A stretch of DNA of 31,566 nucleotides from JBHJGU01 sp050331475 (lineage in GTDB: Bacteria; Pseudomonadota; Alphaproteobacteria; Caulobacterales; Maricaulaceae): the NCBI GenBank assembly GCA_050331475.1, contig JBHJGU010000103.1, forward strand, positions 1 to 31,566. The letters run 5' to 3'. A program made the position numbers and the translations under genes. The notes under the pieces are model-generated. The model had not been told where the DNA came from. It made no database searches and saw nothing but the letters and a program-made list of their open reading frames with translations. Position 1 is the first letter of the stretch. Each line of letters begins with the position of its first letter. Of this stretch, positions 15,090 through 22,979 are shown piece by piece.

Positions 15090-17780
15090 ATGGCTTTAGC
15101 GGATCAAATAGCGTCGCCGAAATGGGTATACGCCTTCGGCGGCGGGGGCGCGGATGGCGATCAATCGCTGAAAGGTTTGTTGGGCGGCAAGGGCGCGAAC
15201 CTCGCGGAAATGTCGGCGTTGGGCCTGCCGGTGCCCCCCGGTTTCACCCTGACCACAGAAGTCTGCACCGCCTATTACGACGGCGCGCGCCGGTATCCGG
15301 CCGGGTTGGAGGACGCCGTTGAAACGGCGCTGCGAGATTTAGAGGCGAAAACTGGCAAAGCCTTTGGCGATCCCGCCAATCCGCTTTTAGTGTCGGTGCG
15401 CTCGGGCGCGCGCGCCTCCATGCCGGGCATGATGGACACGGTTTTAAACCTGGGCCTGAACCCGGAGACGACGGACGGTCTGGCGCGCTTGTCCGGAGAT
15501 CGCCGGTTTGCGTTCGACAGTTATCGCCGGTTCATCCAAATGTATTCGAATGTGGTTCTGGGGCTCGAGCACCACATCTTCGAAGATATTTTGGAGATGC
15601 ATAAAGAAGATCATGACTATTCTCTGGATACCGAACTAACCGCCGCGGATTGGGAAGTCATTGTCGGGCGGTATAAAGATGCGGTGCGCGAGCATTTAGG
15701 TCGCGATTTCCCCGACGCGCCGCGCGATCAATTGTGGGGCGCCGTGGGCGCGGTCTTCGACAGTTGGATGAATGAGCGGGCGAAGACCTATCGCCGACTG
15801 CACGATATTCCCGAAGACTGGGGTACGGCGGTCAATGTCCAAGCCATGGTGTTCGGCATTATGGGCGACACGTCGGCCACGGGCGTGGCGTTCACGCGCA
15901 ACCCCTCCACGGGCGAACGGGCGGTCTATGGCGAGTTCCTGATCAACGCCCAGGGCGAGGACGTGGTCGCCGGCATCCGCACCCCCCAAGCCTTGACCCG
16001 CAAAGCGCGCGAGGAGATGGGTGAGACGGCGCCCGCCATGGAAGAAGCCTTGCCAGAGGTCTATGCCCAGCTGGTGTCGGTGTTCACCACGCTAGAGCGG
16101 CATTACCGCGATATGCAGGACATTGAATTTACAGTCGAAAAAGGTCGGCTGTGGATGCTGCAGACCCGCAATGGCAAACGCACCGCTAAGGCCGCCTTCC
16201 GCATCGCTGTGGATATGGCGCGTGAACGGCTGATCAGCCAAGACGAGGCGATTTTGCGTGTCGATCCGGGCTCGCTCGATCAATTGCTCCACCCAATGAT
16301 CGATCCCGATTGGCGGCGCGAGGTGATCGCCAAAGGGCTGCCCGCTAGCCCGGGCGCCGCCATTGGCGCGGTGGTGTTTGAGTCCGACGAGGCCGAAGCC
16401 CGCGCCCAACGGGGCGAGGCGGTGGTGCTGGTGCGTGAGGAAACCAGTCCTGAGGACATTCACGGCATGCACGCGGCCAAAGCCATCTTGACCGCGCGCG
16501 GCGGCATGACCAGCCACGCCGCCGTGGTCGCCCGCGGCATGGGCCGGCCGTGTGTCTCTGGCGCGGGAGATATCCGCATCGATCTGCAGGCGAAAACCTT
16601 CAGCTGCGGCGGTCGCACCATCCGCCAAGGCGATGTCGTGACGGTGGACGGCTCAACGGGCGATGTGATGCTCGGGGCCGCGAGCATGATCCAGCCGGAA
16701 CTCACCGGGGATTTCGCCGAGCTCATGTCCTGGGCGGACAAAGTTCGCACCTTGTCGGTGCGCGCCAACGCCGAAACCCCGGACGATGTGCGCACGGCGA
16801 AGGATTTCGGCGCCGAAGGTATCGGGCTCTGTCGCACCGAGCACATGTTTTTTGACGCTGAACGCATCGCTGCGGTGCGGGAGATGATCCTGGCGGACGA
16901 CCAAGCCGGTCGCGTGGCGGCGCTTGACAAGATCCTGCCGATGCAACGGGCGGATTTCGCCGAAATTTTCACGATCATGGCCGATCGGCCTTGCACGATC
17001 CGGTTGCTCGACCCGCCGCTTCACGAATTCCTGCCCCATTCCCAGGACGAGGTGCGCGCGGTCGCCGAAGCCACCGGCCTGCCCGCGCGCGCTTTGCTCG
17101 CCCGCGCGCGCGCCTTGCAAGAGACCAATCCGATGCTGGGCCATCGCGGCTGCCGCTTAGGGATCACCTATCCCGAGATCTATGAGATGCAGGCCCGGGC
17201 GATTTTTGAGGCCCAGGCCCAAGTCGCCCAGGAAACCGGCGTCGAACCGATCGCTGAGATCATGATCCCGCTGGTGGGTGCGGCTGAAGAACTTCGGCTG
17301 TTGAAGGACGCGGTGGACCGCATCGCCGGCGAGGTGGCCCAAAACGCAGGCCGGACGCCGCGCTACACGGTGGGCACCATGATCGAATTGCCGCGCGCCG
17401 CCATCCGCGCCGATGAGATCGCTGTGCACGCCGCTTTCTTCAGCTTTGGCACCAATGACCTGACCCAAACCACGCTGGGCGTGAGCCGCGACGATGCGGC
17501 CCGGTTCCTCAATGTCTACATCCAAAAGGGCGTCTATGAGAAAGACCCCTTTGTGACTTTGGACCAGAGTGGTGTGGGCGATCTGATCCGCATTGGCGTC
17601 GCGCGCGGCCGCGCCATCCGGCCGGAGCTGAAATTGGGCATTTGCTGGGAGCATGGCGGGGACCCCGCCTCGATCCAATTCTGCCAGGAGGCGGGGCTGG
17701 ACTATGTGTCGTGTTCGCCTTACCGGGTGCCGATCGCCCGGCTCGCGGCCGCCCAATCGGTGCTGCGTCAGGGGCGTTGA
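15090..17780 (+). CDS. ppdK: Pyruvate, phosphate dikinase
   Basis: 896 residues, full length. PPDK interconverts pyruvate, ATP and phosphate with phosphoenolpyruvate, AMP and diphosphate, for gluconeogenesis or glycolysis. N-terminal ATP-grasp: GGKGANLAEMSALGLPVPPGF and RSGARASMPGMMDTVLNLGLN. Central phosphohistidine domain: GGMTSHAAVVARG with H476. C-terminal TIM barrel: IGLCRTEHMFF, NPMLGHRGCRLGITYPEI and FGTNDLTQTTLGVSRDDA. The catalytic cysteine is C852, but the motif reads ICWEHGGDP, where the family has ICGEHGGDP: Trp853 replaces a normally invariant Gly (GGG to TGG would be one change). It directly follows glyS, 6 bases apart. Confidence 0.96.
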   Translation: MALADQIASPKWVYAFGGGGADGDQSLKGLLGGKGANLAEMSALGLPVPPGFTLTTEVCTAYYDGARRYPAGLEDAVETALRDLEAKTGKAFGDPANPLLVSVRSGARASMPGMMDTVLNLGLNPETTDGLARLSGDRRFAFDSYRRFIQMYSNVVLGLEHHIFEDILEMHKEDHDYSLDTELTAADWEVIVGRYKDAVREHLGRDFPDAPRDQLWGAVGAVFDSWMNERAKTYRRLHDIPEDWGTAVNVQAMVFGIMGDTSATGVAFTRNPSTGERAVYGEFLINAQGEDVVAGIRTPQALTRKAREEMGETAPAMEEALPEVYAQLVSVFTTLERHYRDMQDIEFTVEKGRLWMLQTRNGKRTAKAAFRIAVDMARERLISQDEAILRVDPGSLDQLLHPMIDPDWRREVIAKGLPASPGAAIGAVVFESDEAEARAQRGEAVVLVREETSPEDIHGMHAAKAILTARGGMTSHAAVVARGMGRPCVSGAGDIRIDLQAKTFSCGGRTIRQGDVVTVDGSTGDVMLGAASMIQPELTGDFAELMSWADKVRTLSVRANAETPDDVRTAKDFGAEGIGLCRTEHMFFDAERIAAVREMILADDQAGRVAALDKILPMQRADFAEIFTIMADRPCTIRLLDPPLHEFLPHSQDEVRAVAEATGLPARALLARARALQETNPMLGHRGCRLGITYPEIYEMQARAIFEAQAQVAQETGVEPIAEIMIPLVGAAEELRLLKDAVDRIAGEVAQNAGRTPRYTVGTMIELPRAAIRADEIAVHAAFFSFGTNDLTQTTLGVSRDDAARFLNVYIQKGVYEKDPFVTLDQSGVGDLIRIGVARGRAIRPELKLGICWEHGGDPASIQFCQEAGLDYVSCSPYRVPIARLAAAQSVLRQGR

Positions 17781-17826
17781 GGTTAGACTTTCGCTTAATC
17801 CCTGGGCGGTGCGACGACCCATGCCG

Positions 17827-17855
17827 TTGAAACCCGAATTCGTAAAACTTATGTT
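17827..17855 (+). promoter_or_regulatory. Sigma-70-like promoter for the cell wall hydrolase gene
   Basis: TTGAAA (17827-17832) and TATGTT (17850-17855) are separated by exactly 17 bases in an AT-rich patch of the gap after ppdK. They match the -35 and -10 consensus at five and four of six positions. Transcription would start near 17862, upstream of both candidate starts of the hydrolase gene. Confidence 0.5.
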
Positions 17856-17972
17856 CAACTCGGGCGCCTTAGGGTAGAGCGACGCGTGATCGTCGGCAGG
17901 TCCGGGTTCCCGCGGACGTCGGTGGTAAAAGGGACGCCGGAGGACGCCGAAAAGGGGCCCGGCGCAACACGT

Positions 17973-18740
17973 ATGCGAAAAACTTCCCCTCGCGCGGTTG
18001 CAGGCCGCGTGGCTTTCTCGCTGGTGGCCGGTGGTATGGCCGCCATTGTGACCCCGCTCGCCGCCGACCGTATCGAGGTCCAACAGCAAAACGCTGACTG
18101 GCGGGTGCGTGGCGTTGCGATGGCCGACGCGCTCAACGTCGCCGCCATGGCGTCCAATGACGTCGCGCCGCGGGTCAAGCCTGCGCGCCATTCTGGCGAG
18201 CGCTTGGCCAAAACGCAGCTCACCGCCCAGCTTTACCGCGCCAGCGCGCGCGACGCCTTTGCGGTGGGGCGTTTGCAAACCTTCGCCAGTAGCCATTTCG
18301 CCGAAGCGGCGCGCCAAACCCGCGGTCTGAATTGCCTGGCCGAGGCGGTCTATTATGAGGCGCGCTCGGAAAGCTTCGTGGGTCAGCTCGCGGTGGCGGA
18401 AGTGGTGTTAAACCGGGTGCGCCATCGCGCTTATCCCAATTCCATCTGCGAGGTGGTCTATCAGGGCGAGCATCGCGCCACAGGGTGTCAGTTCTCGTTC
18501 GCCTGCGATGGGTCCAATGCGTTTGCGCCCTTTGGCGCGGCGTGGTCCAAAGCGCGCAAAGTCGCCGCACACGCGCTATTGGACCTGCCGCGATCGGTCA
18601 CCCGTCGCGCGACGCACTATCACACCATCGCGGTCTCCCCGGTCTGGTCGGGTCGGTTGGAGCGGACCGGACAGATTGGCGAGCATATCTTTTATCGCTT
18701 TCCCACCCGCGGGCGCGATCGCACGCGCGGGGACGCTTAA
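17973..18740 (+). CDS. SleB/CwlJ-type cell wall hydrolase (Hydrolase_2)
   Basis: 255 residues. An N-terminal signal (MRKTSPRAVAGRVAFSLVAG with a hydrophobic core up to about residue 30, ending PLAA) exports it. The catalytic domain is near residues 115-235: LNCLAEAVYYEARSE with the catalytic Glu, GQLAVAEVVLNRVRH, and the family cysteine and Phe motif TGCQFSFACDG, as in spore cortex lytic enzymes and their Gram-negative homologues, which cleave peptidoglycan. The ATG at 17973 is chosen because the signal peptide starts there; a GTG at 17886 would add 29 residues of non-typical sequence. Neither start has a convincing Shine-Dalgarno. It ends 30 bases from the convergent nadC. Confidence 0.85.
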   Translation: MRKTSPRAVAGRVAFSLVAGGMAAIVTPLAADRIEVQQQNADWRVRGVAMADALNVAAMASNDVAPRVKPARHSGERLAKTQLTAQLYRASARDAFAVGRLQTFASSHFAEAARQTRGLNCLAEAVYYEARSESFVGQLAVAEVVLNRVRHRAYPNSICEVVYQGEHRATGCQFSFACDGSNAFAPFGAAWSKARKVAAHALLDLPRSVTRRATHYHTIAVSPVWSGRLERTGQIGEHIFYRFPTRGRDRTRGDA

Positions 18741-18770
18741 ATCTCGATCGGCTGTCCGGGTCGCGCGCGT

Positions 18771-19637
18771 TTAAAAGTCCAAGCCCACATCGAGTGCGCG
18801 ACTGGAATGGGTCAACGCGCCGACGGAGACCACGTCGACGCCGGTTTCGGCGATGGCGCGCACGGTTTCCAAAGTGACCCCGCCCGACGCCTCTAATACG
18901 ACGGCGCCGGCGGTGCGCCGCACCGCTTCCTCCAAATCTTCCAGAAAGAAATTGTCGAGCAGCACCACATCGGGCCGCAGCGGCAGAACCGCGTCGAGCT
19001 GATCTAAGGTGTCCACCTCCACTGCAAGGCGCACCATATGTCCGGCGCGACCCTGCGCGGCGCGCATAGCTTTGGCGATCCCGCCGGCGACGGCGATGTG
19101 GTTGTCTTTGATCAACACCGCGTCGTCCAAGCCGAAACGGTGGGCCACCCCGCCGCCCACGCGCACGGCGTGTTTTTGTAAGGCGCGCAGGCCAGGCACG
19201 GTTTTGCGTGTCGCCGCAATGCGCGCAAGCGTTCCGTCCACCGCGTCGACATAGCGCCGGGTCAGCGTGGCGACGCCGGAGAGTTGCGCGAGAAAATTTA
19301 ACGCGGTCCGCTCAGCCGCCAACACCGACCGCGCCGAACCTTGGACCCGCGCAATCACGTCCTGCGGCTGCACGTCCGCCCCGTCATCGGCGACGATTTC
19401 GACCGACAGTTTCGGGTCGACAAGCTCAAACGCGCACCGCACCGCGTCGACGCCCGCTAAAATGCCATCCCCGCGAGAGACGATTTGGGCTTGGCTCTGG
19501 GCGGTTTCGGGCACACAGGCCAGCGACGTGATGTCCCCCGAACCCCCTAAATCTTCCTCAAGCGCGGTGCGCACGGCGCGTTCGACCACCAAACGGGGCA
19601 AAGGCGCGGGATCGTTCCACGGCGTTAAATCGATCAT
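18771..19637 (-). CDS. nadC: Nicotinate-nucleotide diphosphorylase (carboxylating)
   Basis: 288 residues, standard length. NadC converts quinolinate and PRPP to nicotinate mononucleotide, CO2 and diphosphate. Seen: EEDLGGSGDITS (residues about 27-38), NFLAQLSGVATLTRRYVD, the active-site TRKTVPGLRALQKHAVRVGGG with catalytic Arg/Lys residues, AHRFGLDDAVLIKDNHI, and the C-terminal phosphate-binding VSVGALTHSSRALDVGLDF. It is the last gene of the minus-strand nad operon; its ATG overlaps the TGA of nadB (ATGA at 19634-19637), so translation is coupled. Confidence 0.97.
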   Translation of the reverse strand: MIDLTPWNDPAPLPRLVVERAVRTALEEDLGGSGDITSLACVPETAQSQAQIVSRGDGILAGVDAVRCAFELVDPKLSVEIVADDGADVQPQDVIARVQGSARSVLAAERTALNFLAQLSGVATLTRRYVDAVDGTLARIAATRKTVPGLRALQKHAVRVGGGVAHRFGLDDAVLIKDNHIAVAGGIAKAMRAAQGRAGHMVRLAVEVDTLDQLDAVLPLRPDVVLLDNFFLEDLEEAVRRTAGAVVLEASGGVTLETVRAIAETGVDVVSVGALTHSSRALDVGLDF

Positions 19638-21160
19638 GGCGAACCCTTCACCCCGGCTAGCGCGTCACCCGGGCGGATCCGGGTGCGGCGAGCCTCCTTA
19701 GCCGGCTGAGGAAAGTCCAGCCGAAAATGCGCCCCGCGGCTTTCTTCGCGCGCCAACGCCGCCCGCGCAACCTGGATTGCGGCGATGCCGGGCAGGCTCA
19801 CGCCGTGGGCGTGGGTGAGCGCGTCGATGCGTTCAAGCAAGGTCTGCAAACCTTCTGCGTCGCGCTCCACCCCGGCATACCGACTCATGGCGCGGCGCAG
19901 GAGGTCGAGCGCAGGGAGCGGCCAATCCGTCGTCCTTGGCGGCGGCTGCAGGCCAGGGGCGGGGTTGCGCATCGGGTTCGATTGAATGGCGCGCGCAGCC
20001 CGGTCGGCGAACACCAAGCCCTCCAGCAGCGAATTCGATGCGAGCCGATTGCCCCCATGGGCCCCCGTGCACGCCGCCTCGCCGATCACGAAAAGCCCCT
20101 CCAGCGTGGCTCGACCGTCCGCATCGGTCCACACCCCGCCCATATGATAATGCGCCGCCGGCGCCACCGGCAGAGGCGCGAGCCGCGGGTCCAGCCCTGC
20201 GGTCATGGCGGCGGCGAAGACGCGTGGAAACCGCCTGGGGAAAGCGTCGCCGATCGCTCTGCGCACATCCAGAAACGCCCCCCGGCCAGCGACGCGCTCG
20301 TGATGGATTGCTCGGGCGGCGACATCGCGGGGCGCCAAGTCGCCGCGAGGGTCATAGTCGGTCATGAAGGCGCGGCCAGTTTGATCGACTAAGATCGCGC
20401 CGTCCCCGCGTAAGGCTTCGGTGGCCAGCGGCGCCGGATCGGCGCCGACATCCAGCGCAGTGGGGTGAAACTGAACGAATTCGACAACGCCCAGATCGGC
20501 GCCGGCCTGGGCGGCCATGGCCAGCGCATCGCCGCGCACCCCAGCTGGCGCCGTGGTGACGGCGTAGAGCCCGCCCAAACCGCCGCTGGCGAGTACGACC
20601 GCGCGACCGCGCACGTGAACGTCTTGACCGGCGGCGTCGCGGATTAAAACACCGCAGACCCGACCCTCTGTGTCCTGGAGCAAAGCCCGGGCGCGCGCGT
20701 TTTCCACGATCTCAACCCCAGGCCGGTTGCGCACTTGGGCGATCAGCGTCGCCATAATCGCCGCGCCGGCTTGGTCCCCGCCGACCCGCGCGACGCGGGC
20801 GTGGGAGTGGGCCGCTTCCAGGGACAAGGCGAACTCGCCCCTAGCGTCGCGGTCAAACGGCGCGCCGAGATTGGCCAGATGGCGAACCCGCGCGGGGCCG
20901 TCCTCCGCCAGCAGTCGCGCGATTGCGGGGTCGCTGAGCCCGGCTCCCGCAGCAATCGTGTCCGCGGCGTGCGCTTCGGCGCTGTCGGTTTGTGCCAGCG
21001 CTGCAGCGACCCCGCCTTGGGCCCAAGCGCTTGCCGCGCCGTCGCCCAAGGGTTCAGCGGCGATGATAACGCATGGCAGCGGCGCGAGCCGGAGCGCGCA
21101 GTAAAGCCCCGCCAAACCCGCACCGACAATGACCACCCGATCATGAGACCCGTGGCTCAC
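19634..21160 (-). CDS. nadB: L-aspartate oxidase
   Basis: 508-residue flavoenzyme of the succinate dehydrogenase/fumarate reductase family; it oxidises aspartate to iminoaspartate, which NadA condenses with dihydroxyacetone phosphate. The FAD-binding motif is VVIVGAGLAGLYCALRLA (residues 9-26), then GAASAWAQGGVAAAL, AAHSHARVARVGGDQAG (active site), EFVQFHPTAL, TEALRGDGAI, DLAPRDVAARAIH, AHYHMGGVWTD and GEAACTGAHGGNRLASNSL. Length is normal. The start overlaps by 4 bases with the stop of the periplasmic protein gene and the end overlaps nadC, so all three are tightly coupled. Confidence 0.96.
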   Translation of the reverse strand: MSHGSHDRVVIVGAGLAGLYCALRLAPLPCVIIAAEPLGDGAASAWAQGGVAAALAQTDSAEAHAADTIAAGAGLSDPAIARLLAEDGPARVRHLANLGAPFDRDARGEFALSLEAAHSHARVARVGGDQAGAAIMATLIAQVRNRPGVEIVENARARALLQDTEGRVCGVLIRDAAGQDVHVRGRAVVLASGGLGGLYAVTTAPAGVRGDALAMAAQAGADLGVVEFVQFHPTALDVGADPAPLATEALRGDGAILVDQTGRAFMTDYDPRGDLAPRDVAARAIHHERVAGRGAFLDVRRAIGDAFPRRFPRVFAAAMTAGLDPRLAPLPVAPAAHYHMGGVWTDADGRATLEGLFVIGEAACTGAHGGNRLASNSLLEGLVFADRAARAIQSNPMRNPAPGLQPPPRTTDWPLPALDLLRRAMSRYAGVERDAEGLQTLLERIDALTHAHGVSLPGIAAIQVARAALAREESRGAHFRLDFPQPAKEARRTRIRPGDALAGVKGSP

Positions 21161-21609
21161 GACACCAGGCCGGCGTCTCGATAGAAGGTCACCGGGGCGA
21201 TGTCAGCGGACACCAGCCGGCCGCGCATCAAGCCGCTGTTTTCAATCGTGAGGGAGAAATTGTCCGGGGCGTAGCTGATGGTCGGCGGATCGACCCGCAG
21301 GATCACCGCCTCGATCAGTAAGCGATCGCCCTGGCGGGTAAGCGTGCAGATTTGCTCGGCGCTGTGCTGGCTAAGCGGGCATTTTTCGCGGGCGGTGAAC
21401 CGGCACTGAAAGCCATCGCCCTCGGGGATGATGGTCATCTCACCGGTCATCCGGCAGCCTTCCCCTTGAGCGTTGAGCTCATAAAGCTCGGTCTGGAAGG
21501 CCCACGCGCCGGTAATGTCCGCCTCGGCGCCGCCTTGGGCGTCGGGCGCGTCCTGAGCGCCGGCTGAAGCGCACAGCGCCAGGGCGAGGCCGGCGGTGAG
21601 CCAACGCAC
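21157..21609 (-). CDS. Exported protein of unknown function in the nad operon
   Basis: 150 residues, starting with GTG at 21609, just 2 bases after the nadA stop; its stop overlaps the nadB start by 4 bases. Residues 1-18 form a Sec signal peptide (RWLTAGLALALCASAGAQ), so the protein is probably periplasmic. The mature part has four cysteines (in GCRMTG, FQCRF, EKCPL and QICTL), suggesting disulfides, and a beta-rich pattern that begins DITGAWAFQTELY. No known domain is recognised. An exported protein between nadA and nadB is odd because the pathway is cytosolic. The coupled overlaps argue that the gene is real. Confidence 0.75.
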   Translation of the reverse strand: MRWLTAGLALALCASAGAQDAPDAQGGAEADITGAWAFQTELYELNAQGEGCRMTGEMTIIPEGDGFQCRFTAREKCPLSQHSAEQICTLTRQGDRLLIEAVILRVDPPTISYAPDNFSLTIENSGLMRGRLVSADIAPVTFYRDAGLVS

Positions 21610-21611
21610 GC

Positions 21612-22763
21612 TCAGATCACCGCCACCGCATGGCGCGGCCGCGCCTGGGGATCAAACCGCGCCGGCCGGTCGGGTTTGGGCAGATCCAGCATGGCTTGGA
21701 TCGCGGCGCGCGCGCGCGCGGAAACCTCGGCGTTGACCTCCACCGCATGCCGACCGAACCGCAGCGCGTCATAAAGGTTGCGCAAGGTGATGCGCTTCAT
21801 GTGTGGGCTCAGATTGCACGGCCGGATGAAGTTCACGCCCGGGTTCTCCACCGCCACATTGTCGCTCATTGAGCATTCGGTGATCAGCACCACGTCTTGG
21901 GCGCCACTCTCCCGCACGAAATCGCCCATAGCCGAGGTGGAACCGGCGTAGTCTGACGCCTGGAGTACGTCCGGAGGGCACTCCGGGTGCGCCAACACAA
22001 CAACGCCGGGGTGGGCCTCGCGAATATCGGCGATGTCTTGTGCGGTGAACCGTTCATGGACTTCGCAAGCGCCCGCCCAGGTGAGGATGCGGATGTCGGT
22101 CTGCGCGGCGACGTTTTTCGCTAAATACTGGTCGGGGATCATAATCACTTGGTCCGTGCCGAACTGCTTGGCGATCGCTTCGACCACTTGGACCGCGTTC
22201 GACGACGTGCAGCAAATATCGGACTCCGCCTTCACCTCGGCCGAAGTGTTCACGTACGTCACGATCGGCAGGCCCGGATAGCGCTCTTTAATGAGCCGCA
22301 CGTCCGCACCCGTGATCGAGGCCGCCAACGAACAGCCCGCCCGCATGTCCGGGATCAGCACGGTCTTCTCAGGGGAGAGAATTTTCGAGGTCTCCGCCAT
22401 GAAATGCACGCCGGCTTGAACGATGACCTCGGCGTTGGTCTCCGCCGCTAAGCGCGCCAATTGCAGGCTGTCCCCGGAATAATCCCCCACGCAGTTGAAG
22501 ATCTCGGGCGTCATATAATTGTGCGCCAGAATGACCGCGTTCTTTTCCGCCTTCAGCGTATTGATGGCGTGGATCAAGGGGGCGAAGCTGGGCCATTCCA
22601 TCGGCGTGACCACGTCTTTGACCCGCTCGTAAAGCGGGGCCGTGGCGTCGCGCACGGCGTCCGTGAAGGTCAGCGAATCATCGCTGAAATCGACCGCAAA
22701 CGCGGCGGGCGCGTCGTCATTGGGCTCGCGCAGCGGCAAGCGGGTCCAGCTTGATTGATCCAT
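21612..22763 (-). CDS. nadA: Quinolinate synthase
   Basis: 383 residues. NadA is a 4Fe-4S enzyme that makes quinolinate from iminoaspartate and dihydroxyacetone phosphate. Seen: AVILAHNYMTPEIFN (residues 76-90), DYSGDSLQLAR, VHFMAETSKILSPEKTVL, RAGCSLA with C144, YVNTSAEVKAESDICCTSSNA and WAGACEVHERF with C233. The third cluster ligand is normally a Cys just before the PxMK motif (family form NLCPHMKRIT, from memory). Here C316-N-L is followed by Ser319-P-H-M-K, so that ligand appears to be Ser. A GAGGG Shine-Dalgarno precedes ATG 22763. The control region with NadQ-type palindromes lies directly upstream. Confidence 0.95.
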   Translation of the reverse strand: MDQSSWTRLPLREPNDDAPAAFAVDFSDDSLTFTDAVRDATAPLYERVKDVVTPMEWPSFAPLIHAINTLKAEKNAVILAHNYMTPEIFNCVGDYSGDSLQLARLAAETNAEVIVQAGVHFMAETSKILSPEKTVLIPDMRAGCSLAASITGADVRLIKERYPGLPIVTYVNTSAEVKAESDICCTSSNAVQVVEAIAKQFGTDQVIMIPDQYLAKNVAAQTDIRILTWAGACEVHERFTAQDIADIREAHPGVVVLAHPECPPDVLQASDYAGSTSAMGDFVRESGAQDVVLITECSMSDNVAVENPGVNFIRPCNLSPHMKRITLRNLYDALRFGRHAVEVNAEVSARARAAIQAMLDLPKPDRPARFDPQARPRHAVAVI

Positions 22764-22814
22764 AATGCAGCCCTCGTCTTCGCCGACGCCCGTCGCGACG
22801 CCACCCTATCCAAT

Positions 22815-22843
22815 ATGAGCTTATTATGCTCATTGTGAGCATA
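22815..22843. promoter_or_regulatory. Predicted NadQ operator before nadA (three half-sites)
   Basis: A perfect 19-base palindrome, TATGCTCATTGTGAGCATA (22825-22843), has 8-base arms and a 3-base centre. A further half-site, ATGAGC (22815-22820), pairs with GCTCAT (22828-22833) around a 7-base spacer, so three TGAGC-type half-sites sit on one face. On the minus strand a -35-like TTGACC (22866-22871) lies just upstream and a weak TGTTAT -10 overlaps the palindrome's outer arm, so binding should block transcription of nadA. The adjacent nadQ gene encodes the obvious candidate regulator. Confidence 0.65.
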
Positions 22844-22979
22844 ACATGGGCGTAGAGCAGGGATCGGTCAAGGTCGCTTGGCGACCGCCTATCTTAAATG
22901 TGAGCCTTGCAAATCCGCCCCCGGCTTGAGGTCAAGTTTTGTGTCCGACGTTCAAGTCCGGGCTGAACGGCGGACCGCT

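Noticed and set aside
17157..18317. 386-codon open frame on the minus strand.
   Set aside because: It is antisense to the 3' part of ppdK and the start of the cell wall hydrolase gene. The translated sequence has no domain and is a product of high-GC codon bias.
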